Assembly (NCBI GenBank): GCA_025936115.1
Contig: JAICTZ010000003.1
Span: forward strand, 124,001 to 188,000
DNA length: 64,000 nt
Reading direction: 5' to 3'
Origin: Polyangiaceae bacterium
GTDB lineage: Bacteria > Myxococcota_A > Polyangia > Polyangiales > Polyangiaceae
A model generated the notes under the pieces. That model saw nothing but the letters and a program-made list of their open reading frames with translations. It was not told the DNA's origin and ran no database searches. Positions 41,545-50,766 of the stretch are shown here, piece by piece (position 1 is the first letter of the stretch; the number at the start of each line of letters is the position of its first letter). A program made the translations under genes and the position numbers.

Positions 41545-42003
41545 ATGAGGGAAGAGGCGCGGAAACCATTGCTCTCCGTCCATGCAGGCGGTCACCGCGC
41601 GGGGCTTCCGCTCGCGAGTGTTCGCGAAATCATGCGGCCGCTACCGATCACGAGCATCGCGGGCGCCCCGGCCTTCGTGCTCGGACTGTCGCTGATTCGT
41701 GGCGTTTCGGTACCGATCGTCGACCTCGGCGCCTTGCTCGGCGAAACGAGCGTACGCACGCCGTTCACGCGTTTCGTGCGGCTCGAGCTCGGCACGCGCT
41801 CGGTTGCGCTCGCCGTGCAAGCCGTCACGGGCGTCATCGAGGTGGCACCTGCATCCCTCGCCGCGATGCCCCCACTCTTGAGCCGGGCCGCGAACACGCT
41901 CGTAGACACGCTCGCGCTGCACGACAGCGAGCTCTTGCTCGTGCTCGAGACGGCGCGCCTCGTGGCCGAGCTGCCTGTGCTCCAGGCCGAGGCCTCGGCG
42001 TGA
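41545..42003 (+). CDS. cheW: CheW-like coupling protein, first of two
   Basis: A 152-residue CheW-domain scaffold linking chemoreceptor to CheA kinase. It shows the family pattern: GGHRAGLPLASVREIMRPLP, ITSIAGAPAFVLGLSLIRGV and SVPIVDLGALLG, RFVRLELGTRSVALAVQAVT and LLLVLETARLVAELPV. No other domain is attached. It is the first gene of a seven-gene operon; the stop overlaps the CheR gene start (GTGA). An AAGGGCGAG sequence precedes the ATG. It diverges from the riboswitch-controlled operon with about 100 bases between the nrdA promoter and this start. In Wsp systems the equivalent is WspB or WspD. Confidence 0.88.
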   Translation: MREEARKPLLSVHAGGHRAGLPLASVREIMRPLPITSIAGAPAFVLGLSLIRGVSVPIVDLGALLGETSVRTPFTRFVRLELGTRSVALAVQAVTGVIEVAPASLAAMPPLLSRAANTLVDTLALHDSELLLVLETARLVAELPVLQAEASA

Positions 42004-43532
42004 CACCCGCGAGCAGCGCACACGAGCTCGAGCGGCTCAAGTTCACGTTGAGCGAGCTCATCGGTTTCGCCTTCGAAGGCGGCCGGCTCGAGCACCTCGA
42101 GCACGTGGCGCGCACGCGTGCGGACGAGCTCCGGCTCGACGGTCTCGGTGCTTACGTCGAGCGCCTGCGAGCGCCGGATTTTCAGCGGGAAGAGCTGCCC
42201 GAGCTCGCCGAAGCGCTCACCATCACGGAAACGTTCTTCTATCGCAACGCCGACCAGATCCAGGCCCTGGTCGAGGCGGTGTTACCGGCGCGCGCTCGCC
42301 GCGGCGGGCAGCGCTTGCGTATCCTTTGCGCCGGGTGCGCCTCCGGCGAAGAGCCTTACTCGCTCGCGATCGCGCTCAAAGAGAGCGTGCCGGAGCTCGA
42401 GGACTGGAACGTTCAAATTTTGGGCGTGGACGTGAACCGCGCCATGTTGGCGAAAGCCGCGCGGGCCCGCTACTCGCCGTGGTCGCTGCGCGCGACGCCC
42501 GACGCGATCCGCGAGCGCTACTTCAAGCGCGAGGGCAGCGAGCTCGTGCTCGATCCGAGCGTCGCGAAGATGGTGACGTTTCGCGCGCAAAATCTCGCCG
42601 AGCACGACCCGCTGTTCTTCCGTGCGCTCGCGTGCGACGTGATCTTTTGCCGGAACGTCATCATGTACTTCACGCCGGAGGTGACGAGCCGCGCCGTCCG
42701 GCACCTGACCGAAGCGCTCTTGCCGGGCGGTTTCTTGTTCCTCGGGCACGCCGAGACGCTGCGCGGGCTCTCACACGACTTTCACCTCTGCCACACCCAC
42801 AACACGTTTTACTACCAGCGCCGGGAATCGAGTCCGCCGCCGTCCCGCAGCAGCAGCCGGCCGGCGCCGGCGCCCGAGCTCTTCGCACTGCCGACGGCGG
42901 TCGACACGACCGCCTCGTGGTTCGAGGCGATTCAGCGCGCTTCGAACCGTGTGGCGGAGCTCACGCGCGGCGACGCTCGGGCGGTCACGCCTCGAGCGGC
43001 GAGCAGCGCGCCGCCACCGAGCCCGGCGCAGTCCGAGCTCGGTGACGTGCTCGAGCTCCTGCAGCGCGAGCGCTTCGCTGAGGCTCGTGGCTTGCTCGAG
43101 CGGCTCTCCCCAGGCGCGAGTGAGCAACCCGACGCGCTCTTGTTTTCAGCCGTGCTGTTCACGAACGAGGGCCGACTCGCCGAGGCGCAGCGCGCCTGCG
43201 AAACTCTGCTCGCGACCGACGAGCTCAACGCGGGCGCGCACTACGTGAAGGCGCTCTGCCGCGAGCACGCCGGCGACGCAGCGGGCGCCGTCGAGCACGA
43301 CCGCATGGCGGTGCACCTCGACCCGAGTTTCGCGATGCCTCACTTGCACGCGGGCCTGCTCGCCCGGCGCCGAGGAGACACGACATGCGCCCGCCGCGAG
43401 CTCGCCGAAGCGCTCGTGCTGCTCGAGCGCGAAGATCCCTCGCGCCTCGTCCTGTTCGGCGGCGGCTTCTCGCGCGCCGCGCTCACGATGCTCTGCCGCA
43501 CGGAGCTCGACAAACTCGAAGGCAGCGCCTGA
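42000..43532 (+). CDS. cheR: CheR methyltransferase with C-terminal TPR repeats (WspC-like)
   Basis: A 510-residue protein that methylates receptor glutamates using S-adenosylmethionine. Residues 1-75 form the CheR N-terminal domain (GLGAYVERLRAPDFQREELP). The catalytic domain has ALTITETFFYRNADQIQALV, the SAM-binding RILCAGCASGEEPYSLAIAL (about 102-121) and DVIFCRNVIMYFTPEVT (about 217-233). After a Pro/Ser linker (about 275-340), TPR-like helices occupy 345-490 (EQPDALLFSAVLFTNEGRLA, ALCREHAGDAAGAVEHDRMA). CheR-TPR fusions are typical of Wsp-type and other non-flagellar clusters. The start is GTG overlapping cheW; the stop overlaps the next start by one base (TGATG). Confidence 0.9.
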   Translation: MTPASSAHELERLKFTLSELIGFAFEGGRLEHLEHVARTRADELRLDGLGAYVERLRAPDFQREELPELAEALTITETFFYRNADQIQALVEAVLPARARRGGQRLRILCAGCASGEEPYSLAIALKESVPELEDWNVQILGVDVNRAMLAKAARARYSPWSLRATPDAIRERYFKREGSELVLDPSVAKMVTFRAQNLAEHDPLFFRALACDVIFCRNVIMYFTPEVTSRAVRHLTEALLPGGFLFLGHAETLRGLSHDFHLCHTHNTFYYQRRESSPPPSRSSSRPAPAPELFALPTAVDTTASWFEAIQRASNRVAELTRGDARAVTPRAASSAPPPSPAQSELGDVLELLQRERFAEARGLLERLSPGASEQPDALLFSAVLFTNEGRLAEAQRACETLLATDELNAGAHYVKALCREHAGDAAGAVEHDRMAVHLDPSFAMPHLHAGLLARRRGDTTCARRELAEALVLLEREDPSRLVLFGGGFSRAALTMLCRTELDKLEGSA

Positions 43533-44080
43533 TGCCGGAGCTCGCGACCGGGACGCCACGACCGGAGCTCGCGATCGAAACGCTACGAAACGAGTTCGAT
43601 CGCTCCTTCGCCCTGCCGCTCGCCGAGGCCGCCCGGGACACGATCGACCTCGTCGCGATCCGTATCGGCGAGCGCGCCTACGCCTTGCCTAGCGCCGAGC
43701 TCGGCGGCATCACGGCCGGCCGCCGCTCGACCCCCCTGCCCTCACCCGACCCGGCGCTCGGCGGCCTCGTCGGCTTGCGGGGCGCTCTCGTCGCGGCGTT
43801 CGACCTCGGCGTACTGCTCGGCGTTCGTGCGAGCGCCGTCTCCACACGCTGGCTCGCGCTCACGGCGCGCGACCGGCAGCTCGCGCTCTACTTCGACGAG
43901 CTCGACGGCTATCTCAGGGTCACGCGCGCGGCGCTCCGCGCGACCGAGACTCGCGACGGCGATTTCGTCGGACACGTGCTCGTCGACGAGAGTGGCCATC
44001 GGCCCGTGGCGGACGTGGGTAGGCTCGCGGAATTTTTATCACAGCGCGCGGCGGCCGCGCGCCCTGGAAAGGCACGCTGA
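43532..44080 (+). CDS. cheW: CheW-like coupling protein, second of two
   Basis: A 182-residue CheW-domain protein with a 40-residue N-terminal extension ([20 protein letters not shown]). The domain reads [60 protein letters not shown] and [20 protein letters not shown], ending with a short basic tail. Two different CheW proteins flanking a CheR is the arrangement of Wsp clusters (WspB-WspC-WspD), suggesting separate scaffold roles toward receptor and kinase. The ATG shares a base with the cheR stop. The receptor gene follows two bases after its stop. Confidence 0.87.
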   Translation: MPELATGTPRPELAIETLRNEFDRSFALPLAEAARDTIDLVAIRIGERAYALPSAELGGITAGRRSTPLPSPDPALGGLVGLRGALVAAFDLGVLLGVRASAVSTRWLALTARDRQLALYFDELDGYLRVTRAALRATETRDGDFVGHVLVDESGHRPVADVGRLAEFLSQRAAAARPGKAR

Positions 44081-44082
44081 AG

Positions 44083-45552
44083 ATGGGTGGCTCGTGGACG
44101 TTCGGACGTAGGCTCGGCTTCGGCTATGCGCTCGCCGTGGTGACGCTACTGCTCGTGGCCATGCTCGGCTATGAAACCACGGAGCACCTGGTCGAAAACG
44201 ATCACTGGGTCACGCACACGACTCTGGTGCGCGAGTCCATCGCGCGGCTGTTCGCCGGCGTCGTCGAGGCGGAGTCCGGACAGCGTGGCTTCGTCATCAC
44301 CGGACACGAAGACTTCCTCGTGCCCTACACGCGTGCCATGAGCGAAGTCGAGCGCAACTATAGCGAGCTGCGCGCGCTGATCGCGGACAATCCCGCTCAG
44401 ATCCGGCGCGCGGAGGCCATCCGCGCGCTCATTGCCAAGCGCGACGCAGAGCTCAAGGAGGTGATCGCCCTCAAGCGCACGGGCGGCGTGGACCAAGCCG
44501 CCCAGTCGATCATCGGGGGCGAAGGTTTCCGGACGATGCAGGACCTCCGTGCCGCCGTGCACGACATGGACCGCGCCGAGGAGGAGCTGCTCGTGCAAAG
44601 GCGCGAAGATGCCGAAACGAGCTCCGTCACGACGCGCAAGGTGATCCTGTGGGGCAGCTTGCTCGGCACGGGCTTCGTCGCCCTCGTGGGTTGGCTCATC
44701 GCTCGCACGCTCGCGCGGCAGATCGGCTCCGTGGTGCGGAACGTGGAGAGCTCCTCGGCGGAGCTGCAATCCGCCGCCAACCAACAGGTCACGAGCGCCA
44801 AGGAGCAGGCGACGGCCATGAACGAAATCTCGACCACGATCAGCGAGCTCCTCGCGACGGCAAAGCAGATCGCCGAGAGCGCGCGCCGCGTTTCGAGCGT
44901 CGCCGGTGACACGGCGACTGCCGCGCGCGGAGGCGATCAGACCGTCGAGCGCACGAACCAGGCGATCGCGAACATCCAACGACAGGTGGACCTCATCGTC
45001 TCGCACATGCTCGATCTCGGCAAAAAGTCGCAACAAATCGGACTATTTCTCGACCTCATCAACGAGCTCGCCGAGCAAACGAACATTTTGGCGATCAACG
45101 CCACGATCGAGGCTGCGGGAGCCGGCGAAAATGGCAAGCGCTTCGCCGTCGTGGCCGAGGAAATTCGCCGCCTCGCCGATCGCGTCGGCGTGTCGACCAA
45201 GGAGATCCGCCAGCTCATCGAGGACATTCGCTCGGCCGTCAACAAGACCGTGATGACGACGGAGACGGGCAACAAGGCCGTCGACGCCGGCGCGCGCCTG
45301 TTCGCGGAAGTGACGGCTTCGTTCGGCAGCATCGGCGGCATGGTCGTGACGACGACGGAAGCCGCGCGGGAAATCGAGCTCAGCACGAAGCAGCAGTCGA
45401 GCGCCGTCGAACAGGTCAACGTCGCCATCGCCAACGTCGCGCAGGCGGCGCGCGAGACCGAGTCGAGCTCGAATCAAACGCTGCAGACCGCGATCGAGCT
45501 CGCGAAGCTGTCGCGCGACCTCCTGCGCATCGTGCAGGCGGACGCCGCATAG
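44083..45552 (+). CDS. methyl-accepting chemotaxis receptor with CHASE3 domain
   Basis: A 489-residue transmembrane receptor. Helix 1 is at about 10-28 ([20 protein letters not shown]), followed by a periplasmic CHASE3 domain ([20 protein letters not shown] is its hallmark, about 62-85) and helix 2 at about 188-208 ([20 protein letters not shown]). The cytoplasmic signalling hairpin carries [20 protein letters not shown] and [20 protein letters not shown] at its tip, the CheA/CheW contact site. There is no canonical HAMP between helix 2 and the signalling domain; [20 protein letters not shown] is shorter than usual. The ligand is unknown. It belongs to the operon with CheW, CheR, CheA and CheB. 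Confidence 0.92.
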   Translation: MGGSWTFGRRLGFGYALAVVTLLLVAMLGYETTEHLVENDHWVTHTTLVRESIARLFAGVVEAESGQRGFVITGHEDFLVPYTRAMSEVERNYSELRALIADNPAQIRRAEAIRALIAKRDAELKEVIALKRTGGVDQAAQSIIGGEGFRTMQDLRAAVHDMDRAEEELLVQRREDAETSSVTTRKVILWGSLLGTGFVALVGWLIARTLARQIGSVVRNVESSSAELQSAANQQVTSAKEQATAMNEISTTISELLATAKQIAESARRVSSVAGDTATAARGGDQTVERTNQAIANIQRQVDLIVSHMLDLGKKSQQIGLFLDLINELAEQTNILAINATIEAAGAGENGKRFAVVAEEIRRLADRVGVSTKEIRQLIEDIRSAVNKTVMTTETGNKAVDAGARLFAEVTASFGSIGGMVVTTTEAAREIELSTKQQSSAVEQVNVAIANVAQAARETESSSNQTLQTAIELAKLSRDLLRIVQADAA

Positions 45553-45562
45553 CGCGAGGCTC

Positions 45563-47632
45563 GTGGCGACCGATCCGTACCGCTATTTCCGCGTCGAGGC
45601 GCGCGAGCTCGTCGAGAGCATGAGCCAAAGCGCGCTCGAGCTCGAACGCGGCACGACGGACCCGGCCGTGCTCGCACGCCTTTTCCGCCACGCGCACACG
45701 CTGAAGGGCGCGGCGCGCGTCGTCAGGCGCCTCGACATTGCCGAGCTTTCCCATGCGCTCGAGGAAGTACTCGCGCGCGCTCGTGACGGTGCGCGCTCGC
45801 CGAGCGGAGACGAGCTCGCGGAGCTCTTCGCGCTGCTCGACCGCCTGAGCGCGGCGGTCGCCGAGCTCGACACGCCGAAGCCGGCGGCCGAAGGGCCTGC
45901 GGGACGGGCGCCGCTCGTGCCCGACGGAGCGCCGCCGAGCGCCGACACGGTCCGGACGACCCGCATCGAAATCGAAGAAATGGACGCGGTGCTCGGCGCC
46001 ATCACGCAGACGGCGGTCGAGCTCGCCGCGCTGCGCCGCGAGCTCGGCCGCCTGCACGAGCTCACGGGTGTCGCGCAAGAGCTCGCGAGCCGGCTCGAGC
46101 TCGCCGCTGCCCGCCGGCCGTCCTCGACGAGCGAACAGAGCCTCGCCGCGGAGCTGAAGCTCGGGCTCGAGCGCGCGGCCGGACGCCTCGAGCAGGGCGC
46201 CGAGCGCGTCGAGAAGGAGCTTTCCGACGTGCGCGACGGCGCCGATCGCTTGCGCTTGGTCGCCGCGGAAGCGCTCTTTCCGGCGCTCGCGCGCGCCGTG
46301 CGCGACGCCGCCTACGCGCTCGGCAGGCGCGCGAATCTCGAAGCGAGCGGCGGCTCGCTGCGGCTCGACGCGCAAGTGCTCGGGCCTCTGCGCGACGCGC
46401 TCCTGCAACTCGTGCGCAACGCGGTTGCGCACGGTATCGAATCGGAGGCGGAGCGCACGAGCGCCGGCAAGCCCGCAGTCGGTCGCGTCGGCTTACGCGT
46501 GACGCGTCGGGGCGATCAGGTCGTGTTCACGTGCGAGGACGACGGGCGCGGCGTCGACGTGGCGGCCGTACGCCGGGAGCTAGTAGCGCGCGGACTTGCC
46601 ACCGAGCTCGAGCAGCGCGCCCTCTCGGACGAAGCCGTCCTCACGCGGCTATTTTCGGCCCGCGTTTCGACCGCGGCGAGCACGACGCAGCTCTCGGGGC
46701 GCGGCGTAGGACTCGACGTCGTGCGCGAGGCGGCCGCGCGCCTGCACGGCCAGGTGACGATGACGAGCACCCGCGGACGCGGCACGAGCATCGAGCTCGC
46801 GGTGCCGATCACGCTGTCCGCACTGCAGGCGCTCGTCGTCGAGGCAGGGGGTGCGCACGCCGCAATCCCGCTCGACGCCGTCGAGCAGACGCTGCGGCTC
46901 GCGCCGAACGCCGTCGTGGGTTCACGCGACGGCGAAGCGATCGCGCACGGTGGCCAAGTCATTCCGTTCGTGCGTCTCTCGCGCGTCCTCAAGCTGCGGG
47001 GGCAGACGGAGCGCCGCGCGGCCATTTCGGTGCTGGTCGTCGCTCATGCCAAACGCCGCGTCGCGGTCGGTGTCGAGCGGCTGCTCGGAACCGCGGACGT
47101 CGTGGTGCGGCCGCTGCCACGCGCCGTGCAGGCCGAAGCGGTCGTCGCGGGCGCGAGCCTCGACGAAGAGGGCAATCCACGCCTCGTGCTCGACGCCGAA
47201 GGGCTCGTGAACGCCGCGTCCGCCGCGCCGGATCCCCTGCGGGACACCGCACGCGCCGCGCCACTGCCGATCCTCGTGATCGACGATTCGCTCACGACGC
47301 GCATGCTCGAACAGAGCATCCTCGAGTCGGCGGGGTACGCGGTCGAGCTCGCGACCTCGGCCGAGGAGGGGCTCGAAAAGGCGGCCCGCGCCCGTTACGG
47401 CCTGTTCATCGTCGACGTCGAGATGCCGGGAATGGACGGCTTCGAGTTCGTGGCACGCACCCGGGCTCACCCCGAGCTCGGCCGCGTGCCGGCGATTCTG
47501 GTCACGTCCCGTGCGGCGCCCGAAGACCTGGCGCGCGGCGAGCGCGCGGGGGCGAGCGCTTACATCGTCAAAGGCGAGTTCGACCAAAACCTTTTGCTCG
47601 AAAAGATTCGAGAGCTATTGGAAGCTGGTTGA
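45563..47632 (+). CDS. cheA: hybrid CheA histidine kinase with C-terminal receiver (WspE-like)
   Basis: A 689-residue kinase. The HPt domain has the phospho-acceptor in LFRHAHTLKGAARVVRRLDI (His near residue 46). A long helical region replaces P2/P3 (VELAALRRELGRLHELTGVA, LKLGLERAAGRLEQGAERVE). The ATPase domain shows LLQLVRNAVAHGIESEAERT, CEDDGRGVDVAAVRRELVAR and LSGRGVGLDVVREAAARLHG. A CheW-like domain follows (ALVVEAGGAHAAIPLDAVEQ), then a receiver (ILVIDDSLTTRMLEQSILES, phospho-Asp in LFIVDVEMPGMDGFEFVART). CheA-REC fusions mark Wsp/Frz-type systems, where the receiver acts as phosphate sink or output. GTG start 10 bases after the receptor stop. Confidence 0.92.
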   Translation: MATDPYRYFRVEARELVESMSQSALELERGTTDPAVLARLFRHAHTLKGAARVVRRLDIAELSHALEEVLARARDGARSPSGDELAELFALLDRLSAAVAELDTPKPAAEGPAGRAPLVPDGAPPSADTVRTTRIEIEEMDAVLGAITQTAVELAALRRELGRLHELTGVAQELASRLELAAARRPSSTSEQSLAAELKLGLERAAGRLEQGAERVEKELSDVRDGADRLRLVAAEALFPALARAVRDAAYALGRRANLEASGGSLRLDAQVLGPLRDALLQLVRNAVAHGIESEAERTSAGKPAVGRVGLRVTRRGDQVVFTCEDDGRGVDVAAVRRELVARGLATELEQRALSDEAVLTRLFSARVSTAASTTQLSGRGVGLDVVREAAARLHGQVTMTSTRGRGTSIELAVPITLSALQALVVEAGGAHAAIPLDAVEQTLRLAPNAVVGSRDGEAIAHGGQVIPFVRLSRVLKLRGQTERRAAISVLVVAHAKRRVAVGVERLLGTADVVVRPLPRAVQAEAVVAGASLDEEGNPRLVLDAEGLVNAASAAPDPLRDTARAAPLPILVIDDSLTTRMLEQSILESAGYAVELATSAEEGLEKAARARYGLFIVDVEMPGMDGFEFVARTRAHPELGRVPAILVTSRAAPEDLARGERAGASAYIVKGEFDQNLLLEKIRELLEAG

Positions 47633-47635
47633 GCG

Positions 47636-48706
47636 ATGGCGAAGACGCGGGTGCTCGTGGTGGAAGACTCGATGACGGTGCGGGCGCGCCTGCTCGAGGT
47701 GATCGCGAGTGATCCGAGCCTCGAAGTGGTGGGAGAGGCCGGCGACGGACGCGCCGCGATTCAGCTGTGCGAACGCCTGCGACCGGACATCGTCACGCTC
47801 GACATGATGTTGCCGGTCATGACGGGACTTGCGGCGACCGAGTTCATCATGGCGCATTTTCCGACTCCGATCCTCGTCGTGTCGGCGTCGTTCAACCGCG
47901 GCGAGGTCTTCAGGACATACGACGCGCTCGCGGCCGGAGCGGTCGACGTGATGGAAAAGCCGCGCGGCGACGAACCGCCGGGCGCTTGGGAGCGCGAGTT
48001 TTTGAGCGCGCTGCGCATCGCCGCGCGCGTGCGTGTCATCACGCACGTGCGAGCTCGCCTCGGTGCTTTGAGCGATCGCCCTCGCCCCCTCGGGCCGGCG
48101 CGTGACCTAGCGCTGGGATCTCAAGCGCTTCGGTTGGTGGCGATCGGTGTGTCGACAGGCGGCCCGAGCGCGCTCGTCGAGGTGCTCTCCGCCTTGCCTG
48201 CGAGCTTCTCCGCGCCGGTGCTGATCGTGCTCCACCTGGCCGCACCGTTCGCCGCTGCCTTCGCGGAATGGCTCGGCAATCAAGTCGGGCGCAAAATCGC
48301 ATACGCCGCGGACGGTGAAGCGCTCGATGCCGTGCGCGGCGAGGTACGGCTCGCGCCGCCCGATCGTCACATGGTCTTACGCGACGGCCGCCTGCGGCTC
48401 ACGGACGACCCCGAGCGCCACTCCTGCCGCCCCTCGGTCGACGTGCTGTTCGAGTCGCTCGCGCTCGAGTGCGGCGCCGAGACCGCAGCGTGTCTGCTCA
48501 CGGGCATGGGGCGTGACGGCGCGCTCGGCTTGCTCGCGCTCAGGCGCGCGGGAGCGGTCACCATCGGACAGGACGAGGCAAGCTCGATCGTCTACGGCAT
48601 GCCGCGGGAGGCCGCGCTCATCGGAGCCGTCGAGCACGTCGCGTCGCTCGCTGACGTGGGACCGCTCTTGGTGCAACTCTTCGGTCAGCGGGGGAACCGC
48701 CCATGA
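47636..48706 (+). CDS. cheB: CheB methylesterase response regulator (WspF-like)
   Basis: A 356-residue protein that removes methyl groups from the receptor when phosphorylated by CheA. The receiver (RVLVVEDSMTVRARLLEVIA, phospho-Asp in PDIVTLDMMLPVMTGL at about 57, Lys in DVMEKPRG) is followed by a linker and the esterase domain. The catalytic triad is readable: Ser in VAIGVSTGGPSALVEVL (about 167), His in VLIVLHLAAPFAAAFAEWL (about 193) and Asp in CLLTGMGRDGALGLLAL (about 289). It begins three bases after the kinase stop and its own stop overlaps the next start by four bases. Together with the CheR-TPR it forms the adaptation arm of the cluster. Confidence 0.93.
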   Translation: MAKTRVLVVEDSMTVRARLLEVIASDPSLEVVGEAGDGRAAIQLCERLRPDIVTLDMMLPVMTGLAATEFIMAHFPTPILVVSASFNRGEVFRTYDALAAGAVDVMEKPRGDEPPGAWEREFLSALRIAARVRVITHVRARLGALSDRPRPLGPARDLALGSQALRLVAIGVSTGGPSALVEVLSALPASFSAPVLIVLHLAAPFAAAFAEWLGNQVGRKIAYAADGEALDAVRGEVRLAPPDRHMVLRDGRLRLTDDPERHSCRPSVDVLFESLALECGAETAACLLTGMGRDGALGLLALRRAGAVTIGQDEASSIVYGMPREAALIGAVEHVASLADVGPLLVQLFGQRGNRP

Positions 48707-50766
48707 ACGAGACCGTGCTCGTGGTCGACGACAGTCTCACGGTGCGGATGGATCTGACCGAGGCGTTGCGCGCCGCGGGCCTCGACGCCGTGCCCTGCGC
48801 CTGCGCGAGCGAAGCGCGCGAGCACCTCGCGCGTCGAGACGTCGCCGTCGCGATCCTCGATCTCGTGCTGCCCGACGGCGACGGGCTCGAGCTCCTACGC
48901 GAAATCCGCGCGGCGCGCGGCACGAGCGTCGCCGTCGTGCTCCTCTCGAGCGAAGTCGAGGTGCGCGATCGCATCCGCGGGCTCACGACCGGCGCAGACG
49001 AGTACGTCGGCAAGCCGTACGATGCCGGCTATCTCGTCGCGCGCGTGCAGGAGCTCGCGCGCCGGCGCGGCCCGGTAACGGCGGAAGCGCCGCTCTTGCT
49101 CATCGACGACAGCCCGACGTTTCGCGATAGTTTACGTTGCGCGCTCGAAGCCTCCGGCCACCGCGTGATCTGCGCCGGCACGGGCGAGGAAGGCCTGAAG
49201 CTCGCGGCGGCCGAGCGCCCGCGCGCCGTGCTCGTCGACGGCATGCTACCGGGCATCGACGGGCCGGCCGTGATCCGCCACTTGCGGCTCGACGCGGCGC
49301 TGCGTGGCACGCCGTGCGTGCTGCTCACCGCCGAAAAGCGCATCGACGCCGAGCTCAGAGCCCTCGATGCCGGCGCCGACGCCTTCGTGCACAAAGACGA
49401 GGACCTCGACGTGATCCTCGCCAAGCTGCACGCGGCGCTCCGCAGCACGAGCGAGAAAGCGTCCGAAGAGACGGCGAGCCTGCTCGCGCCCAAGCGCATC
49501 CTCGTGGTAGACGCCGATCCGCGCGCGCGCGACGCGCTCGCGAGCTCACTGCGTAACGACGGGTACGACGTGGTCGCGGCGCGGTCGGGCGAGGAAGCCC
49601 TCGAGCTCTTGAGCGTGCAGGTCGCCGACTGTATCTTGCTCGATCTCGGTTTGCCCGGCATGGGCGGCAGGGAGACGTGCCGGCGCTTGAAGGACTCCCC
49701 CGCCGTACGCGACATCCCGGTGCTCTTGCTCGCAGGGAGCCAGGAACGCGCCGCGGTGCTCGACGGCTTGGCCGCGGGCGCCGACGACTTTTTGCCGAAG
49801 TCGCTCGAGCTCGAGGTGCTCAAGGCGCGCGTGCGCGCGCAGCTTCGCCGCCGGCAATTCGAGGACGAAACGCGGCGCGTGCGCGAGCGGCTCTTGAAGA
49901 GCGAGATCCAGGCTTCGGAAGAGCGGGCGGCCCGCGAGATCGCCGAGACGCGCGCCGCGCTCGTCGAAGAGCTCGAACGCAAGAATCACGACTTGAACGT
50001 CGCCTACGCCGAGCTCAAGGCGACGCAAGAACGGCTCGTCCAATCGGCCAAAATGGCCTCGCTCGGCGAGCTGGTCGCGGGCGTCGCGCACGAAATCAAC
50101 AATCCGCTCGCGTTCGTGCTGAGTCACCTCGGCACGGCCGAGCAGTGCCTGCGCGAGGTCGAAGAGCACGTGGAGCCGGCTGCGCTCGCCTCCTCCCAGA
50201 AGGCCTGGACGCGCGCGCGAGAGCGGCTCGGCGGCATGCGGCTCGGCCTCGAACGCATGCGCGAGCTCGTCGTGAAGCTCCGCACCTTCTCGCGCCTGGA
50301 CGAGGGCGAAGTCAAGCAAGTGAGTATCCGCGAGAGCGTGGACTCCGTGCTCACCATTCTCGGGCACCGGCTCGGCGCGCACGTCGCCGTCGAATGTCGC
50401 ATCGGCGATCCGGACGTGATCGAGTGCATGCCGGGCCTCTTGAATCAGGCGCTGATGAACCTCGTCACCAACGCCATCGACGCCGTCGCGGGCGACGGCC
50501 GCATCGTCATCGCTGCCCGAGTCGAAGGCGACGCCTACGTCATTCGCGTCGAAGACACGGGCCCCGGCATCCCGCGCGAACTCAGGCAGCGCGTGCTCGA
50601 GCCGTTCTTCACCACCAAGCCCGTGGGACAGGGCACGGGGCTCGGCCTTTCGATCACCTACTCCATCGTCAAGAAGCACGGCGGCAGCCTCGAGCTCACC
50701 GACGCGCCGAGCGGCGGCGCGGCGGCCGTGGTGCGGCTGCCGCTCAAGCTCGGGCCGGCGCGTTGA
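48703..50766 (+). CDS. triple-receiver hybrid histidine kinase (REC-REC-REC-HK)
   Basis: A 687-residue protein with three successive receivers and a transmitter. REC1 (VLVVDDSLTVRMDLTEALRA, Asp in AILDLVLPDGDG), REC2 (LLLIDDSPTFRDSLRCALEA, Asp in AVLVDGMLPGIDG, Lys in FVHKDED) and REC3 (ILVVDADPRARDALASSLRN, Asp in CILLDLGLPGMGG, Lys in LPKSLE) all keep their phospho-Asp. A coiled coil (about 385-440) leads to MASLGELVAGVAHEINNPLA (phospho-His), then MNLVTNAIDAVAGDG, VEDTGPGIPRELRQ and GQGTGLGLSITYSIVKKHGG. No membrane segment. As last gene of the operon it takes the place that WspR holds in Wsp clusters. It overlaps cheB by four bases and a convergent gene by 23. Confidence 0.92.
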   Translation: MNETVLVVDDSLTVRMDLTEALRAAGLDAVPCACASEAREHLARRDVAVAILDLVLPDGDGLELLREIRAARGTSVAVVLLSSEVEVRDRIRGLTTGADEYVGKPYDAGYLVARVQELARRRGPVTAEAPLLLIDDSPTFRDSLRCALEASGHRVICAGTGEEGLKLAAAERPRAVLVDGMLPGIDGPAVIRHLRLDAALRGTPCVLLTAEKRIDAELRALDAGADAFVHKDEDLDVILAKLHAALRSTSEKASEETASLLAPKRILVVDADPRARDALASSLRNDGYDVVAARSGEEALELLSVQVADCILLDLGLPGMGGRETCRRLKDSPAVRDIPVLLLAGSQERAAVLDGLAAGADDFLPKSLELEVLKARVRAQLRRRQFEDETRRVRERLLKSEIQASEERAAREIAETRAALVEELERKNHDLNVAYAELKATQERLVQSAKMASLGELVAGVAHEINNPLAFVLSHLGTAEQCLREVEEHVEPAALASSQKAWTRARERLGGMRLGLERMRELVVKLRTFSRLDEGEVKQVSIRESVDSVLTILGHRLGAHVAVECRIGDPDVIECMPGLLNQALMNLVTNAIDAVAGDGRIVIAARVEGDAYVIRVEDTGPGIPRELRQRVLEPFFTTKPVGQGTGLGLSITYSIVKKHGGSLELTDAPSGGAAAVVRLPLKLGPAR

